In this document: positions 36,374-45,652 of the stretch, piece after piece
Layout of the letters: each line of letters opens with the position of its first letter
How positions within the stretch are numbered: position 1 is the stretch's first letter
Assembly: GCF_023369555.1 (NCBI RefSeq)
Contig: NZ_JACJVC010000005.1
Location: forward strand, 62,001 to 126,000
Origin: Actinomyces sp. AC-20-1
GTDB taxonomy: Bacteria; Actinomycetota; Actinomycetes; Actinomycetales; Actinomycetaceae
Direction: 5' to 3'
Length of the DNA stretch: 64,000 nucleotides
Position numbers and translations under genes: made by a program
Notes under the pieces: generated by a model
What the model was told of the DNA's origin: nothing
What the model saw: the letters and a program-made list of their open reading frames with translations, nothing else
Database searches by the model: none

Positions 36374-37521
36374 GCACCCCCGACCTCCCCCCGATCCACC
36401 CCGACAGCCTGCCCCACCCCGAACGGGCCGGCCACCGCAGCTCCATCACCCCGGGCCGTCCCTGGTACGACACCGAGGGCAAGCGCATCCAGGCCCACGG
36501 CGGCTGCGTCATCGTCGTCGACGGCGTCTACTACTGGTACGGCGAGAACAAGGAGCGCACCACCCCCGACGGGCGCGTCTGGCACTGGGGCGTGCGCGCC
36601 TACCGCTCCACCGACCTCATGAGCTGGCAGGACTGCGGCACCATCATCCCGCCCGACCTCGAGGACCCCACCTCCCCGCTGCACCCCAGCGCCTGCCTCG
36701 ACCGTCCCCACATCGTCCACCACGAGGAGAGCGGGCTCTACGTCTGCTGGGTCAAGGTCATGAGAGCGCGCGGACAGCGCTCCACCGTCCTGGTGAGCGA
36801 GCACGTGCTCGGCCCCTACCGGATGGTGCGCCGCGACCTCAGGCCTCTGGGCATGAACGCCGGCGACTTCGACCTCGTTATCGACCCCACCGACGCCAAG
36901 GGCTACTACTACTTCGAGCGCGTGCACTCAGAGCTCATCTGCGCCGACCTCATCGCCGACTACCAGGACGTCACCGGCTACTACTCCACCCACTTCCCCC
37001 TCGCCCAGCCGCCCTACGTGCGCGAGGCCCCCGTCCACTTCGAGCGCGGCGGGCTGCACTACCTCATCACCTCCGGCACCACCGGCTACCTGCCCAACGC
37101 CTCCATGGTCGCCACCGCCCCCACCTACCACGGCCCCTGGAGCGTCCAGGGCGACCCGCACCCGGACGACCCCACCCGCACCTCCTACCACTCCCAGGTC
37201 TCCAGCGTCCTCAAGGTCCCCGGCAAGAAGGACCTCTACATCGCGCTTGCGGACCGCTGGCTGCCCGCCTGGGACGGCGACGCCGCCATGGTCCAGGAGG
37301 GCTTCGCCCAGCGCTTCAGGCCCATGGGCGGGCAGGTCATCGACGCCCGCCGCCTCACGCAGCAGCCCCAGACCCCTGAGGTCCGGGCCTCCCTGTACGA
37401 GCTCGACGGCGCCGACACCGCCGTCGCGGACTACGTGTGGCTGCCCCTGCGCTTCGACGGAGAGCGGGCCCTCATCGACTGGCACGACGAGTGGTCGCCC
37501 GACGACTACCCGGACGCCTGA
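36370..37521 (+). CDS. GH43-like beta-propeller glycosidase
   Basis: A 383-residue protein with five-bladed-propeller features of the GH43/GH32 superfamily: AHGGCVIVVDGVYYWYGENK, VRAYRSTDLMSWQDCG, CLDRPHIVHHEESGLYVCW, and DPTDAKGYYYFERVHS. These resemble GH43 proteins described for beta-galactan or arabinan side chains, but the subfamily is not certain. No signal peptide. Its start overlaps the GH78 stop (ATGA), so the two are translationally coupled and probably act on the same glycoside. Confidence 0.78.
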   Translation: MSTPDLPPIHPDSLPHPERAGHRSSITPGRPWYDTEGKRIQAHGGCVIVVDGVYYWYGENKERTTPDGRVWHWGVRAYRSTDLMSWQDCGTIIPPDLEDPTSPLHPSACLDRPHIVHHEESGLYVCWVKVMRARGQRSTVLVSEHVLGPYRMVRRDLRPLGMNAGDFDLVIDPTDAKGYYYFERVHSELICADLIADYQDVTGYYSTHFPLAQPPYVREAPVHFERGGLHYLITSGTTGYLPNASMVATAPTYHGPWSVQGDPHPDDPTRTSYHSQVSSVLKVPGKKDLYIALADRWLPAWDGDAAMVQEGFAQRFRPMGGQVIDARRLTQQPQTPEVRASLYELDGADTAVADYVWLPLRFDGERALIDWHDEWSPDDYPDA

Positions 37522-37617
37522 GCCGCAGCCGGACACACCCACAGGCCACGGACACCCACGCCCACCCACAGGCCACGGCCCGACCCGGGCCGGACCACGA
37601 CAGACTAGGACCCTCGC

Positions 37618-40059
37618 ATGACCCAGCCCTGGATGGACACCCGGCTCACGCCGCAGGAGCGCGCCGCCGCCCTGCTCGCCGGCATGTCCACCGCCGAGAA
37701 GATGGCCCAGCTCCAGTGCGTCATGACCCGCACCAGCGACGACGTCCACAGCGACGCCCTGGGCGCCCTCATGCCGCTGGGCACCGGGCACGTCTCCACG
37801 CTGTCCCTGCGCCAGGTCACGGACATGGCCGAGGCCATCGCCTACCAGCGCGACCTCCAGAAGCGGGTCATGGCGCTCCAGCCCCACCGGGTGCCAGCGG
37901 TCTTCCACATGGAGGCCCTGTGCGGCGCCTACCTGCCCGGCGCCACCTCCTTCCCCAACGCCATCGGCCGCGGCGCCTCCTTCGACCCCGGGCTCGAGGA
38001 GGAGATCGGCCGCGTCGTCGCCTCCCAGGAGCGGGCGCTCGGCATCACCTACTCCTTGGCCCCTGTCCTCGACGTCACCCGCGACCCCCGCATGGGCCGC
38101 TACGGCGAGTCCTACGGCGAGGACCCCACCCTCGGCGGCGCCCTGGGCGCCGCCCTCATCCGCGGCCTGCAGTCCGAGGACGGCGCAGGACGGCGCACCG
38201 ACGCCGTCGCCAAGCACTTCCTCGGCTTCCACGCCTCCGAGGGCGGCATCCACGGCGCCCACGCCCCCGTCACCGACCGGCTCCTGGGAGAGGTCTACGC
38301 CAAGCCCTTCCAGGCCGCCATCAACGCCGGCCTCAAGGGCGTCATGCCCTGCTACAACGCCGTCAACGGCGAGGTCGTCTCCGGCTCACGGCGCCTGCTC
38401 ACCGGGCTCCTGCGCGAGCAGATGGGCTTCGAGGGCACCGTCGTCGCCGACTACGGGGCCATCGGCAACATGCACGCCTACCAGCGCGCCGCCGAGTCCC
38501 TCACCGACGCCGGGCACCAGGCCCTGGCGGCCGGCCTCGACGTCGAGTGGCCGGTGCCCCAGTGCTACAACGACGAGCTCGTCGAGCGCTTCGAGAGCGG
38601 CGAGGCGGACACGGCCCTGCTCGACCGGGCCGTCACCCGCGTCCTCACCGCCAAGTTCCGCATGGGCCTGTTCGAGGACCCCTTCGCCTGGGACGGCACG
38701 CGCCTGGCCGCCGCCTTCGAGGGCGAGGCCCGCCGGGCCGCACGCGCCGTCACCCTGCGCAGCGCCCGCGAGTCCCTCGTCCTGCTCACCAACGACGGCA
38801 CCCTGCCCATCCCCACCGGGCCCGACGCGCCCCGGCGGGTCCTCGTCGTCGGCCCCCAGGCGATCCAGCCGCGCTTCCACTTCGCCGGCTACTCCCACCA
38901 GTCCATGGCCGAGGGGCTGCTCGCCGCCCGCAGCTCCATGGCCGGCACCATCGATGTCCAGGCGGCCGCCGCCGGCGAGCAGGCCACCTACCCGACCATC
39001 CCCGGGACACCCGTCCAGTCCGACGACGCCCCCGAGTTCGACGCCGTCCTGGCCGCCTTCCACCCCGGTGCGCGCAGCGTCCTCGACGAGCTGCGCGAGC
39101 GCCTGCCCCGCAGTGAGGTGAGGTGGGTGCGCGGCTACGAGGTTGCCGGCGCCAGCGAGGAGCACTGGGCTGAGGCCCTGCGCGAGGCGCGGCGCGCCGA
39201 CCTCGTTGTCCTCATGCTCGGCGGCAAGAACGGCACCGCCTCCATCGCCACCATGGGGGAGGGGGTGGACGCCACCGGCATCGGCCTGCCGCACACCCAG
39301 GAGGGGCTGCTGCGCCAGGTCGTCGAGCTCGGTGTGCCCGCCGTCGGCGTCCACATGGACGGGCGCCCCGTCTCCTCCGACGCAGCCGACCGGCTGGGCG
39401 CCCTCGTCGAGGCCTGGAACCCGGCCGAGGCCGGCGGGCAGGCGGTGGCCGAGTTGCTCGTGGGCGAGATCTCGCCGTCGGGACGCCTGCCTGTGAGCGT
39501 GGCCCGCAGCGCCGGGCAGGTCCCCGTGTACCACAACCACCCCCACGGCTCCCAGTGGCACCAGGCGGGCAGCGTCGGCTTCCCCGAGTACGTCGACATG
39601 CCTCACACGCCCCGCTACCCCTTCGGCCACGGGCTGGGCTACACGAGCTTCGAGTACGGGGCGCTCGAGCTGAGCGCGGCCGAGGTCGCGCCCGACGGCG
39701 CTCTCACCGCCCGCGTCACCGTGACGAACACCGGGGCACGGGCGGGCACGGAGGTCGTCCAGCTCTACGGCTCGGACCGGTACGCCTCCACGGTCCGCCC
39801 CGTCCAGGAGCTCCTCGGCTTCCAGCGCGTCGAGCTCGAGCCCGGGCAGAGCAGCCAGGTCGCCTTCACCGTGACGCCGGACCTGCTCGCCCTGCTCGAC
39901 GGGGACATGCGGTGGGTGGTCGAGGCCGGCGACATCGACCTGCGCGTGGGCTCCTCCAGCGCGGACGTGCGCGCCGAGGCCTTCTTCCGGGTGAGCGCGA
40001 CGGCCGCCGTCGACCCGCGCCGGCGGGCGCTGTGGGCGCCCTCCGTCTGGCAGCGCTGA
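37618..40059 (+). CDS. GH3 beta-glycosidase
   Basis: An 813-residue GH3 enzyme with the (alpha/beta)8 domain, alpha/beta sandwich and C-terminal fibronectin-III-like domain. It shows GATSFPNAIG, DPRMGRYGESYGEDP, KHFLGF and nucleophile Asp278 in GTVVADYGAI. The second domain has AGYSHQ and VRWVRGYEVAG, then LVLMLGGKNG and YPFGHGLGYTSFEY before the Fn3 part. GH3 specificity (beta-glucosidase, xylosidase or arabinosidase) cannot be settled by eye. No signal peptide. It is the last gene of the importer-glycosidase operon; family A hairpin 3 follows. Confidence 0.92.
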   Translation: MTQPWMDTRLTPQERAAALLAGMSTAEKMAQLQCVMTRTSDDVHSDALGALMPLGTGHVSTLSLRQVTDMAEAIAYQRDLQKRVMALQPHRVPAVFHMEALCGAYLPGATSFPNAIGRGASFDPGLEEEIGRVVASQERALGITYSLAPVLDVTRDPRMGRYGESYGEDPTLGGALGAALIRGLQSEDGAGRRTDAVAKHFLGFHASEGGIHGAHAPVTDRLLGEVYAKPFQAAINAGLKGVMPCYNAVNGEVVSGSRRLLTGLLREQMGFEGTVVADYGAIGNMHAYQRAAESLTDAGHQALAAGLDVEWPVPQCYNDELVERFESGEADTALLDRAVTRVLTAKFRMGLFEDPFAWDGTRLAAAFEGEARRAARAVTLRSARESLVLLTNDGTLPIPTGPDAPRRVLVVGPQAIQPRFHFAGYSHQSMAEGLLAARSSMAGTIDVQAAAAGEQATYPTIPGTPVQSDDAPEFDAVLAAFHPGARSVLDELRERLPRSEVRWVRGYEVAGASEEHWAEALREARRADLVVLMLGGKNGTASIATMGEGVDATGIGLPHTQEGLLRQVVELGVPAVGVHMDGRPVSSDAADRLGALVEAWNPAEAGGQAVAELLVGEISPSGRLPVSVARSAGQVPVYHNHPHGSQWHQAGSVGFPEYVDMPHTPRYPFGHGLGYTSFEYGALELSAAEVAPDGALTARVTVTNTGARAGTEVVQLYGSDRYASTVRPVQELLGFQRVELEPGQSSQVAFTVTPDLLALLDGDMRWVVEAGDIDLRVGSSSADVRAEAFFRVSATAAVDPRRRALWAPSVWQR

Positions 40060-40095
40060 GCCGGCCTCTCCCCGCCTGCTCCCTCCCCGCCCGCT

Positions 40096-40170
40096 ATCGC
40101 GAGCTCGAGGGTTCGGTCGCGAGTTCGAGCCCGCAACCCTCGAGCTCGCGACGCAGCCCTCGAGCTCGTG
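40096..40170. repeat. Intergenic hairpin repeat, family A, copy 3
   Basis: Begins ATCGCGAGCTCGAGGGTT and ends with two direct copies of CCCTCGAGCTCG. The preceding 40 bases share CTGAGCCGGCCTCTCCCCGCC with copy 2. It lies between the converging GH3 and ABC exporter genes. Confidence 0.85.
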
Positions 40171-40193
40171 GCGGGAGGGCGGGAGGGAGACCC

Positions 40194-42167
40194 TCACTCC
40201 AGCTCGAAGGCCCCCGTGTACAGCCGGTAGTACGTGCCCCGGGCGGCGATGAGCTCGTCGTGGCTGCCGCGCTCGATGATGCGCCCGTGGTCGAGCACCA
40301 TGATGGCGTCCGAGTTGCGCACCGTGGACAGGCGGTGGGCGATGACGAAGACCGTGCGCCCCGCCATGAGGTTGTCCATGCCGGCCTGCACCAGCGCCTC
40401 CGTGCGCGTGTCGATCGAGCTCGTCGCCTCGTCCAGGATCATCACCGGCGGGTCCGCGACCGCCGCGCGCGCGATCGACAGCAGCTGGGCCTGCCCCTGG
40501 GACAGGCTCGAGCCGTTGGCCGCCAGCACCGTCTGGTAGCCGTGCGGCAGGCGGCGGATGAAGCCGTCCGCGTTCGCCAGCCGCGCCGCCGCCACGCACT
40601 CCTCGTCCGTGGCGTCCAGGCGCCCGTAGCGGATGTTGTCCATGACGGTGCCCGTGAACAGCTTGACGTCCTGCAGGACGACGCCCAGCGAGCGGCGCAG
40701 GTCCCCCTTGGCGATCTTCGTGATGTTGATGCCGTCGTAGCGGATCTTGCCGTCGTCGATCTCGTAGAAGCGGTTGATGAGGTTCGTGATCGTCGTCTTG
40801 CCCGCGCCCGTGGCGCCGACGAAGGCGATCTTCTGGCCGGGCCTGGCGTACAGGCTCACGTCGTGCAGGACCTGCGTGACGCCGTCGTAGGAGAAGCTCA
40901 CGTGCTCCATGACGATCTCCCCGCGCAGGCGCGTGTACGTCACCGTGCCGTCGGCCCGGTGCGGGTGGCGCCAGGCCCACTCCTCCGTGCGCTCGGCGCT
41001 CTCCGTGACCTCGCCGTCGGCCGTCACCCGCGCGTTGACGAGCCCCACGTAGCCCTCGTCCTGCTCCGGCTCCTCGTCGATGAGCGCGAAGACGCGGCCC
41101 GCGCCCGCCATGCCCATGGCGATGAAGGCGACCTGCTGGGCGGCGTTGCCGATTGTCTGGGACAGCTGGCGGACCATGCTGAGGTAGGACACGATGATGC
41201 CCACGGTGACGGTCCCCATGCCGGAGAAGCCGATGTTGGTGACCTCGAGCTGGATGAGCAGGCCCCCGACGACGGCGACGAGCACGTACAGGAGGTTGCC
41301 CAGGTTGCCCATCACCGGGCCCAGGACGTTGCCGTAGGCGTTCGCCCGCGAGGAGTCCTCGAAGAGCCGCTTGTTGAGCACGTGGAAGTCCGCCTTGGCG
41401 GCCTCCTGGTGGTTGAAGACCTGCACCACCTTCTGCCCGTCCATCATCTCCTCGATGAAGCCCTCGACGGTCGCCAGCGACTCCTGCTGGGCCACCATGA
41501 AGCGCGAGGAGGCGCCGCCGATCCGCTGGGTCGCCACCACCATGACCACGGTCGCGAGCACCACGAGGACCGTGAGCCAGAGGCTGTAGTAGAGCATCAT
41601 CGCGAGCATCGCCACGAGCGTGAGCAGCGACTGGATGAGCGTGGGCGCCGACTGGCCGATGAGCTGGCGCACGGCGTCGGTGTCGTTGGTGTAGGTCGAC
41701 ATCACCGAGCCGTGGGCGTGCGTGTCGAAGTACCGGATCGGCAGGGACTGCATCCGGTTGAACATGTCGTCGCGCATGTGCTTGAGCGTGCCCTGGGTCA
41801 CCACGGCCATGAGGCGCGAGTACACGAAGGTGCAGATGATCCCGAGGGCGTAGACGACGCCCATCATCGTGATGATCGAGGTGAGCGTGCCCGCGACCGG
41901 CGCGAGGCCGCCGGCGGCCAGGCCCGGGGTGATGACCTCGTCGACGACGCGCTGCATGAAGACCGCGGCGACCGTCGAGGCCACCGAGGCGATGACGACG
42001 CAGACGACGACGACGGCGACCCGCCAGCGGTAGTGGCGCAGCACGTAGCGCAGCAGCCGCCCGGCGGTGGCGGTGCCCGAGGCGGTCCCGGCCCGGCGGC
42101 CGGTCTGGGAGACGTCCTGGGTGTCGGCGCCCGGGGCGGGGCGCGCGGTGGCATCGGTGCGCGCCAT
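40194..42167 (-). CDS. ABC exporter half-transporter, subunit with canonical Walker B
   Basis: A 657-residue type IV ABC exporter subunit: six membrane segments (about 45-350), an unusual hydrophilic insert around residues 370-410, and a nucleotide-binding domain. Walker A GATGAGKTT, signature SLSQGQAQ, Walker B VMILDEATSSID with catalytic Glu, and switch His in IAHRLS. The ATG at 42167 follows the partner's stop by two bases. LSQGQ here and Asp-Asp in the partner match the asymmetric arrangement known from heterodimeric exporters such as TM287/288. The substrate is unknown; export of a drug or toxic aglycone is possible. Confidence 0.9.
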   Translation of the reverse strand: MARTDATARPAPGADTQDVSQTGRRAGTASGTATAGRLLRYVLRHYRWRVAVVVVCVVIASVASTVAAVFMQRVVDEVITPGLAAGGLAPVAGTLTSIITMMGVVYALGIICTFVYSRLMAVVTQGTLKHMRDDMFNRMQSLPIRYFDTHAHGSVMSTYTNDTDAVRQLIGQSAPTLIQSLLTLVAMLAMMLYYSLWLTVLVVLATVVMVVATQRIGGASSRFMVAQQESLATVEGFIEEMMDGQKVVQVFNHQEAAKADFHVLNKRLFEDSSRANAYGNVLGPVMGNLGNLLYVLVAVVGGLLIQLEVTNIGFSGMGTVTVGIIVSYLSMVRQLSQTIGNAAQQVAFIAMGMAGAGRVFALIDEEPEQDEGYVGLVNARVTADGEVTESAERTEEWAWRHPHRADGTVTYTRLRGEIVMEHVSFSYDGVTQVLHDVSLYARPGQKIAFVGATGAGKTTITNLINRFYEIDDGKIRYDGINITKIAKGDLRRSLGVVLQDVKLFTGTVMDNIRYGRLDATDEECVAAARLANADGFIRRLPHGYQTVLAANGSSLSQGQAQLLSIARAAVADPPVMILDEATSSIDTRTEALVQAGMDNLMAGRTVFVIAHRLSTVRNSDAIMVLDHGRIIERGSHDELIAARGTYYRLYTGAFELE

Positions 42168-42169
42168 GG

Positions 42170-43918
42170 TCAGGCGGCCTCCTCGTCGTCGGAGCGGTTC
42201 TGGGAGGCGTAGATCTGCTGGTACTCGCCCCCCAGGGCCATGAGCTCGTCGTGAGTGCCCTGCTCGAGGACCCGCCCGTCGTCCAGGACGATGATGTGGT
42301 CCGCGTGCTCCACGGAGGCCAGGCGCTGGGCGATGATGATCGTCGTCGTCTCCGGGGCCTCCTCGCTCAGGGCCCGGCGGATGAGGGCGTCCGTGCGGGT
42401 GTCGACGGCGGAGGTGGAGTCGTCCAGGATGAGCACCTTGGGGCGCTTGAGCAGGGCCCGGGCCAGGCACAGGCGCTGCTTCTGGCCGCCGGAGACGTTC
42501 GTGCCGCCCTGCTCGGTCCGGGTGTCGTAGCCGTCGGGCAGCTGTCGGACGAACTCGTCCGCCTGGGCGAGGCGGCAGGCGCGCACGAGCTCGTCGTCGG
42601 TGGCCCCGGGGTCGCCCCAGCGCAGGTTCTCCTTGACCGTCCCCGCGAACAGGACGTTCTTCTGCAGGACGACGGCGACCTGGTCGCGCAGGGCCTCGAG
42701 GTCGTAGTCGCGCACGTCCACGCCCCCGACGCTCACCCGCCCCTCGGTGACGTCGTACAGGCGGGAGATGAGCTGGATGAGCGTCGTCTTGGCGCTGCCG
42801 GTGCCGCCGACGACTCCGAGGGTGGAGCCCGCCGGGACCGTGAGGTCGATGCCGGACAGGGCGTCGGACTCGGCGTCCTCGGAGTAGCGGAAGGACACCC
42901 CCTCGAAGCGGACCTCGCCGTCGGCCACCTGAGTGAGCCCGCCGGTCGGGGAGGTCAGTGACGGGGCGCGGTCGAGGACCTCGGCGATGCGGGTGGCGGA
43001 CTCCGCCGACATCGAGACCATGACGAAGATGAAGGCCAGCATCATCATGGAGGCGAGGATCTGCACGCCGTAGGTCATGAGGGAGGAGAGCTCGCCGGTG
43101 GTGAGCTCGGTGGCGCCCGAGGAGACGACGACGCTCGCACCCAGGTAGTTCACCAGCATGAGGGCCACGTAGATGAACAGGATCATGACCGGGTTGTTGA
43201 GTGCCAGGACCTTCTCCGCGTAGGTGAAGTCGGCGCGGACCTCCTGCGAGGCGGCCCGGAAGCGCGTCTTCTCGTGCTCCTCGGTGACGAAGGACTTGAC
43301 CACCCGGATCGCGGAGACGTTCTCCTGGACGGAGTTGTTGAGGGCGTCGTACTTCTTGAAGATCCTGCGGAAGATGGGGAAGACGTAGGCGGCCAGGCCG
43401 ATGAGCGCCCCGCCGAGCAGGGGCAGCATGATGAGGAAGATGAGGGCCAGGCGCGCGTTGATCGTCAGGGTCATGACCACGGAGAACAGGACCATGAGGG
43501 GCACGCGCACGGCGACCCGGATGATCATCTGGTAGGCCATCTGGACATTGGTGATGTCCGTGGTCATGCGGGTGACGAGCGAGGACGTCGAGAAGTGGTC
43601 GATGTCCGCGAAGGACAGCTCCTGGACTCGGGCGAACAGGTCCTCGCGCAGGTTGCGCGCCAGGCCCGCGGAGGCGGTGGCGGCGCGCACGGCGCTGAGC
43701 GTGCCGCAGGCGAGCGAGGCCATGGCCATGAGGACGAGGAGGAGGCCGATCCTCAGGACCGGCCCCATGCTCTGCCCGGTGAGCGTGTCGATGAGCGCCG
43801 CCATGAGGAAGGGCAGCAGGCACTCGAGGACCACCTCGCCCACCATGTACAGGGGAGCCATGAGGGAGGCCCGGCGGTACTCGCGGACGCTGCGCGCGAG
43901 GGTGCGAACGATTGTCAT
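42170..43918 (-). CDS. ABC exporter half-transporter, subunit with degenerate Walker B
   Basis: A 582-residue exporter half with six membrane segments (to about 310) and an ATPase domain. Walker A GGTGSAKTT and signature NVSGGQKQR are good. Walker B reads VLILDDSTSAVD, with Asp where the catalytic Glu should be, and IAQRLA has Gln in place of the switch His. This is the degenerate-site subunit of a heterodimer with the adjacent gene. ATG 43918 begins MTIVRTLARSVREY; the frame is open upstream but through a repeat element, so that extension is rejected. Confidence 0.9.
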   Translation of the reverse strand: MTIVRTLARSVREYRRASLMAPLYMVGEVVLECLLPFLMAALIDTLTGQSMGPVLRIGLLLVLMAMASLACGTLSAVRAATASAGLARNLREDLFARVQELSFADIDHFSTSSLVTRMTTDITNVQMAYQMIIRVAVRVPLMVLFSVVMTLTINARLALIFLIMLPLLGGALIGLAAYVFPIFRRIFKKYDALNNSVQENVSAIRVVKSFVTEEHEKTRFRAASQEVRADFTYAEKVLALNNPVMILFIYVALMLVNYLGASVVVSSGATELTTGELSSLMTYGVQILASMMMLAFIFVMVSMSAESATRIAEVLDRAPSLTSPTGGLTQVADGEVRFEGVSFRYSEDAESDALSGIDLTVPAGSTLGVVGGTGSAKTTLIQLISRLYDVTEGRVSVGGVDVRDYDLEALRDQVAVVLQKNVLFAGTVKENLRWGDPGATDDELVRACRLAQADEFVRQLPDGYDTRTEQGGTNVSGGQKQRLCLARALLKRPKVLILDDSTSAVDTRTDALIRRALSEEAPETTTIIIAQRLASVEHADHIIVLDDGRVLEQGTHDELMALGGEYQQIYASQNRSDDEEAA

Positions 43919-43952
43919 GCGGTGATTGTCGCGCTTCCCCGCCCCTGTCTCA

Positions 43953-44025
43953 CCTGTCGAGGTCCTCGGTTTGCGTTCGAGGTCCCTGGGGGTTGGGGTG
44001 GTGCTCGAGCGCGAACCGAGGATCT
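43953..44025. repeat. Direct/inverted repeat, family C, copy 1
   Basis: A 73-base element (starts CCTGTCGAGGTCCTCGGTTT, ends ACCGAGGATCT) with internal 19-bp arms TCCTCGGTTTGCGTTCGAG/CTCGAGCGCGAACCGAGGA. Copy 2 at 45541-45613 has the same orientation; the two bracket the DUF4143 ATPase. Confidence 0.85.
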
Positions 44026-44223
44026 CGGGCGGGGGAGTGCGTGCTGATGGCGCAGTGTGGTCCGCTCGGTGGCGGCCAGTCGACGGCACCCCTGCCCGCC
44101 GAGCCCTTGGTGTGAGCCATGCCGGTCGGCGCGTCCAATGCCGTTTGCAATCTCCTACCTTCGAGTCCAGCAAACCCCTACTTAAAGACCCTGCAAATCC
44201 CCATCTTCGTCTATGTTGTGGGC

Positions 44224-45492
44224 ATGGAAACAGAACAGGAGGCGGGCATCGCGTACCTTCCGCGCGCCGTCGACGTGACGGTCGCCGAGACCCTCAAGTC
44301 GGTCGGCGCCGTCGTGCTGGAGGGGCCTCGTGGGTGCGGTAAGACCATGACCGGCCTGCACCACGCTGGCTCGTATGTCTTGCTCGACACCCCCGAGGCG
44401 CAGGCTGCCGCCGACGTCGACCCCCGCATGCTGCTTGAAGGTGAGGCTCCGCGGTTGCTCGACGAGTGGCAAACCGTCCCGCAGGTCTGGAACCTGGCTC
44501 GCCGCGCAGTCGACTTCTCGAACCAGCCCGGGCGCTTCATCCTCACCGGCTCGGCTGTGCCCACCGCCGACTCCATCAGGCACACCGGGGCGAGCCGATT
44601 CGTTCGCATACGCCAGCGCACCATGACGTGGGCGGAGAAGACCGGTGAGTTGACAAGCCCAGGCGTCAGGCTGTGCGACCTCTTCGCCGGCTCGGACCTG
44701 ACCTCGTCAATGCACGCCAGCTCGCTCGCCGACGTTGTCGACAACCTGCTGATTCCGGGCTTTCCGGCCTTGCGCAACGCCACCGCCGCGGTGCGCACGC
44801 GCGCCCTGACCGGCTATCTGCGGGACACGGCCACCACCGACTTGGGAAGACTTGCCATGCTGCGCTCTGAACCCGTCCTCGTAGAGCAGATGTTGGCGGC
44901 GCTGGCCCGCTCCACGGCGACCGATGTCTCGCAGGCGACGCTGCGCCGGGATATTGCCCGTGTGCTGCCTGCGCCGTCCGAGGCCACGGTCGCCAAGCTG
45001 CTTGAGCTGCTGCAACGTGTGTTCGTAGTCGAGGCCGTGCCGCCGTGGACAACCGCGCTACGCTCCAAGGCGAGGCTGCGCCGCAGCAGCGCCTACCATC
45101 TCGCCGACCCGGCTCTGGCTGCTGCTGCGCTGGGCGCCGGTGCCGCCCGGCTGAAGCGCGACCTGGAGACTCTCGGCTTCCTGTTCGAGTCCGCCGTCGT
45201 CCACGATCTGCTCGTGTACGCAGAGGCGGCGGGTGGCCGCGTGTACCGCTACCGCGACTCGAACGGGCACGAGATCGATGCCGTGATCACCATGCCGGAT
45301 GGCGCATGGGCTGCAGTGGAGGTCAAACTCGGCGGAGGCCAGGTGTCTGCGGGAGCAGCGCGGCTGGTGCAAGCGGTCGCGCAACTCGATGCACCACCGC
45401 CGGCGTTCAGAGCGGTGATCACCGGAACCGGCTTCACGGCCACGCTGCCCGACGGCACGCTGACCTTCCCTCTGGACGCGCTGCGCCCGTGA
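44224..45492 (+). CDS. AAA-type ATPase with DUF4143 domain
   Basis: A 422-residue protein of the AAA_14/DUF4143 family. Walker A GPRGCGKT at about residues 37-44, Walker B-like RLLDEWQTVPQVW, sensor RFILTGSAVP, then the DUF4143 domain ending in a nuclease-like YRYRDSNGHEIDAVI...VEVKLGGG motif. Members are poorly characterised and often found in accessory regions. ATG 44224 (METEQEAGIAYL) is preferred; an upstream in-frame ATG at 44119 gives an unconserved tail. The gene uses more A/T-ending codons than its neighbours and is bracketed by direct repeats, suggesting acquisition. Confidence 0.88.
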   Translation: METEQEAGIAYLPRAVDVTVAETLKSVGAVVLEGPRGCGKTMTGLHHAGSYVLLDTPEAQAAADVDPRMLLEGEAPRLLDEWQTVPQVWNLARRAVDFSNQPGRFILTGSAVPTADSIRHTGASRFVRIRQRTMTWAEKTGELTSPGVRLCDLFAGSDLTSSMHASSLADVVDNLLIPGFPALRNATAAVRTRALTGYLRDTATTDLGRLAMLRSEPVLVEQMLAALARSTATDVSQATLRRDIARVLPAPSEATVAKLLELLQRVFVVEAVPPWTTALRSKARLRRSSAYHLADPALAAAALGAGAARLKRDLETLGFLFESAVVHDLLVYAEAAGGRVYRYRDSNGHEIDAVITMPDGAWAAVEVKLGGGQVSAGAARLVQAVAQLDAPPPAFRAVITGTGFTATLPDGTLTFPLDALRP

Positions 45493-45540
45493 CCGGGTAG
45501 CCGAGAGGACGCGGATCGGTGCGCGGCGTTCCTCCTATCG

Positions 45541-45613
45541 CCTGTCGAGGTCCTCGGTTTGTGTTCGGGGTTCCTGGGGGTTGGGGTGGTGCTCGAGCGC
45601 GAACCGAGGATCT
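45541..45613. repeat. Direct/inverted repeat, family C, copy 2
   Basis: Second 73-base copy with about seven differences from copy 1 and the same internal hairpin. It lies 48 bases after the DUF4143 stop. Confidence 0.85.
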
Positions 45614-45652
45614 GGGGGTGTGGGGTGTGGCGGTTGGTTGTGGGGTGTGTGT

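Noticed and set aside
43919-44173. N-terminal extension of the exporter subunit
   Set aside because: It would be encoded by repeat C copy 1; the membrane domain starts properly at 43918.
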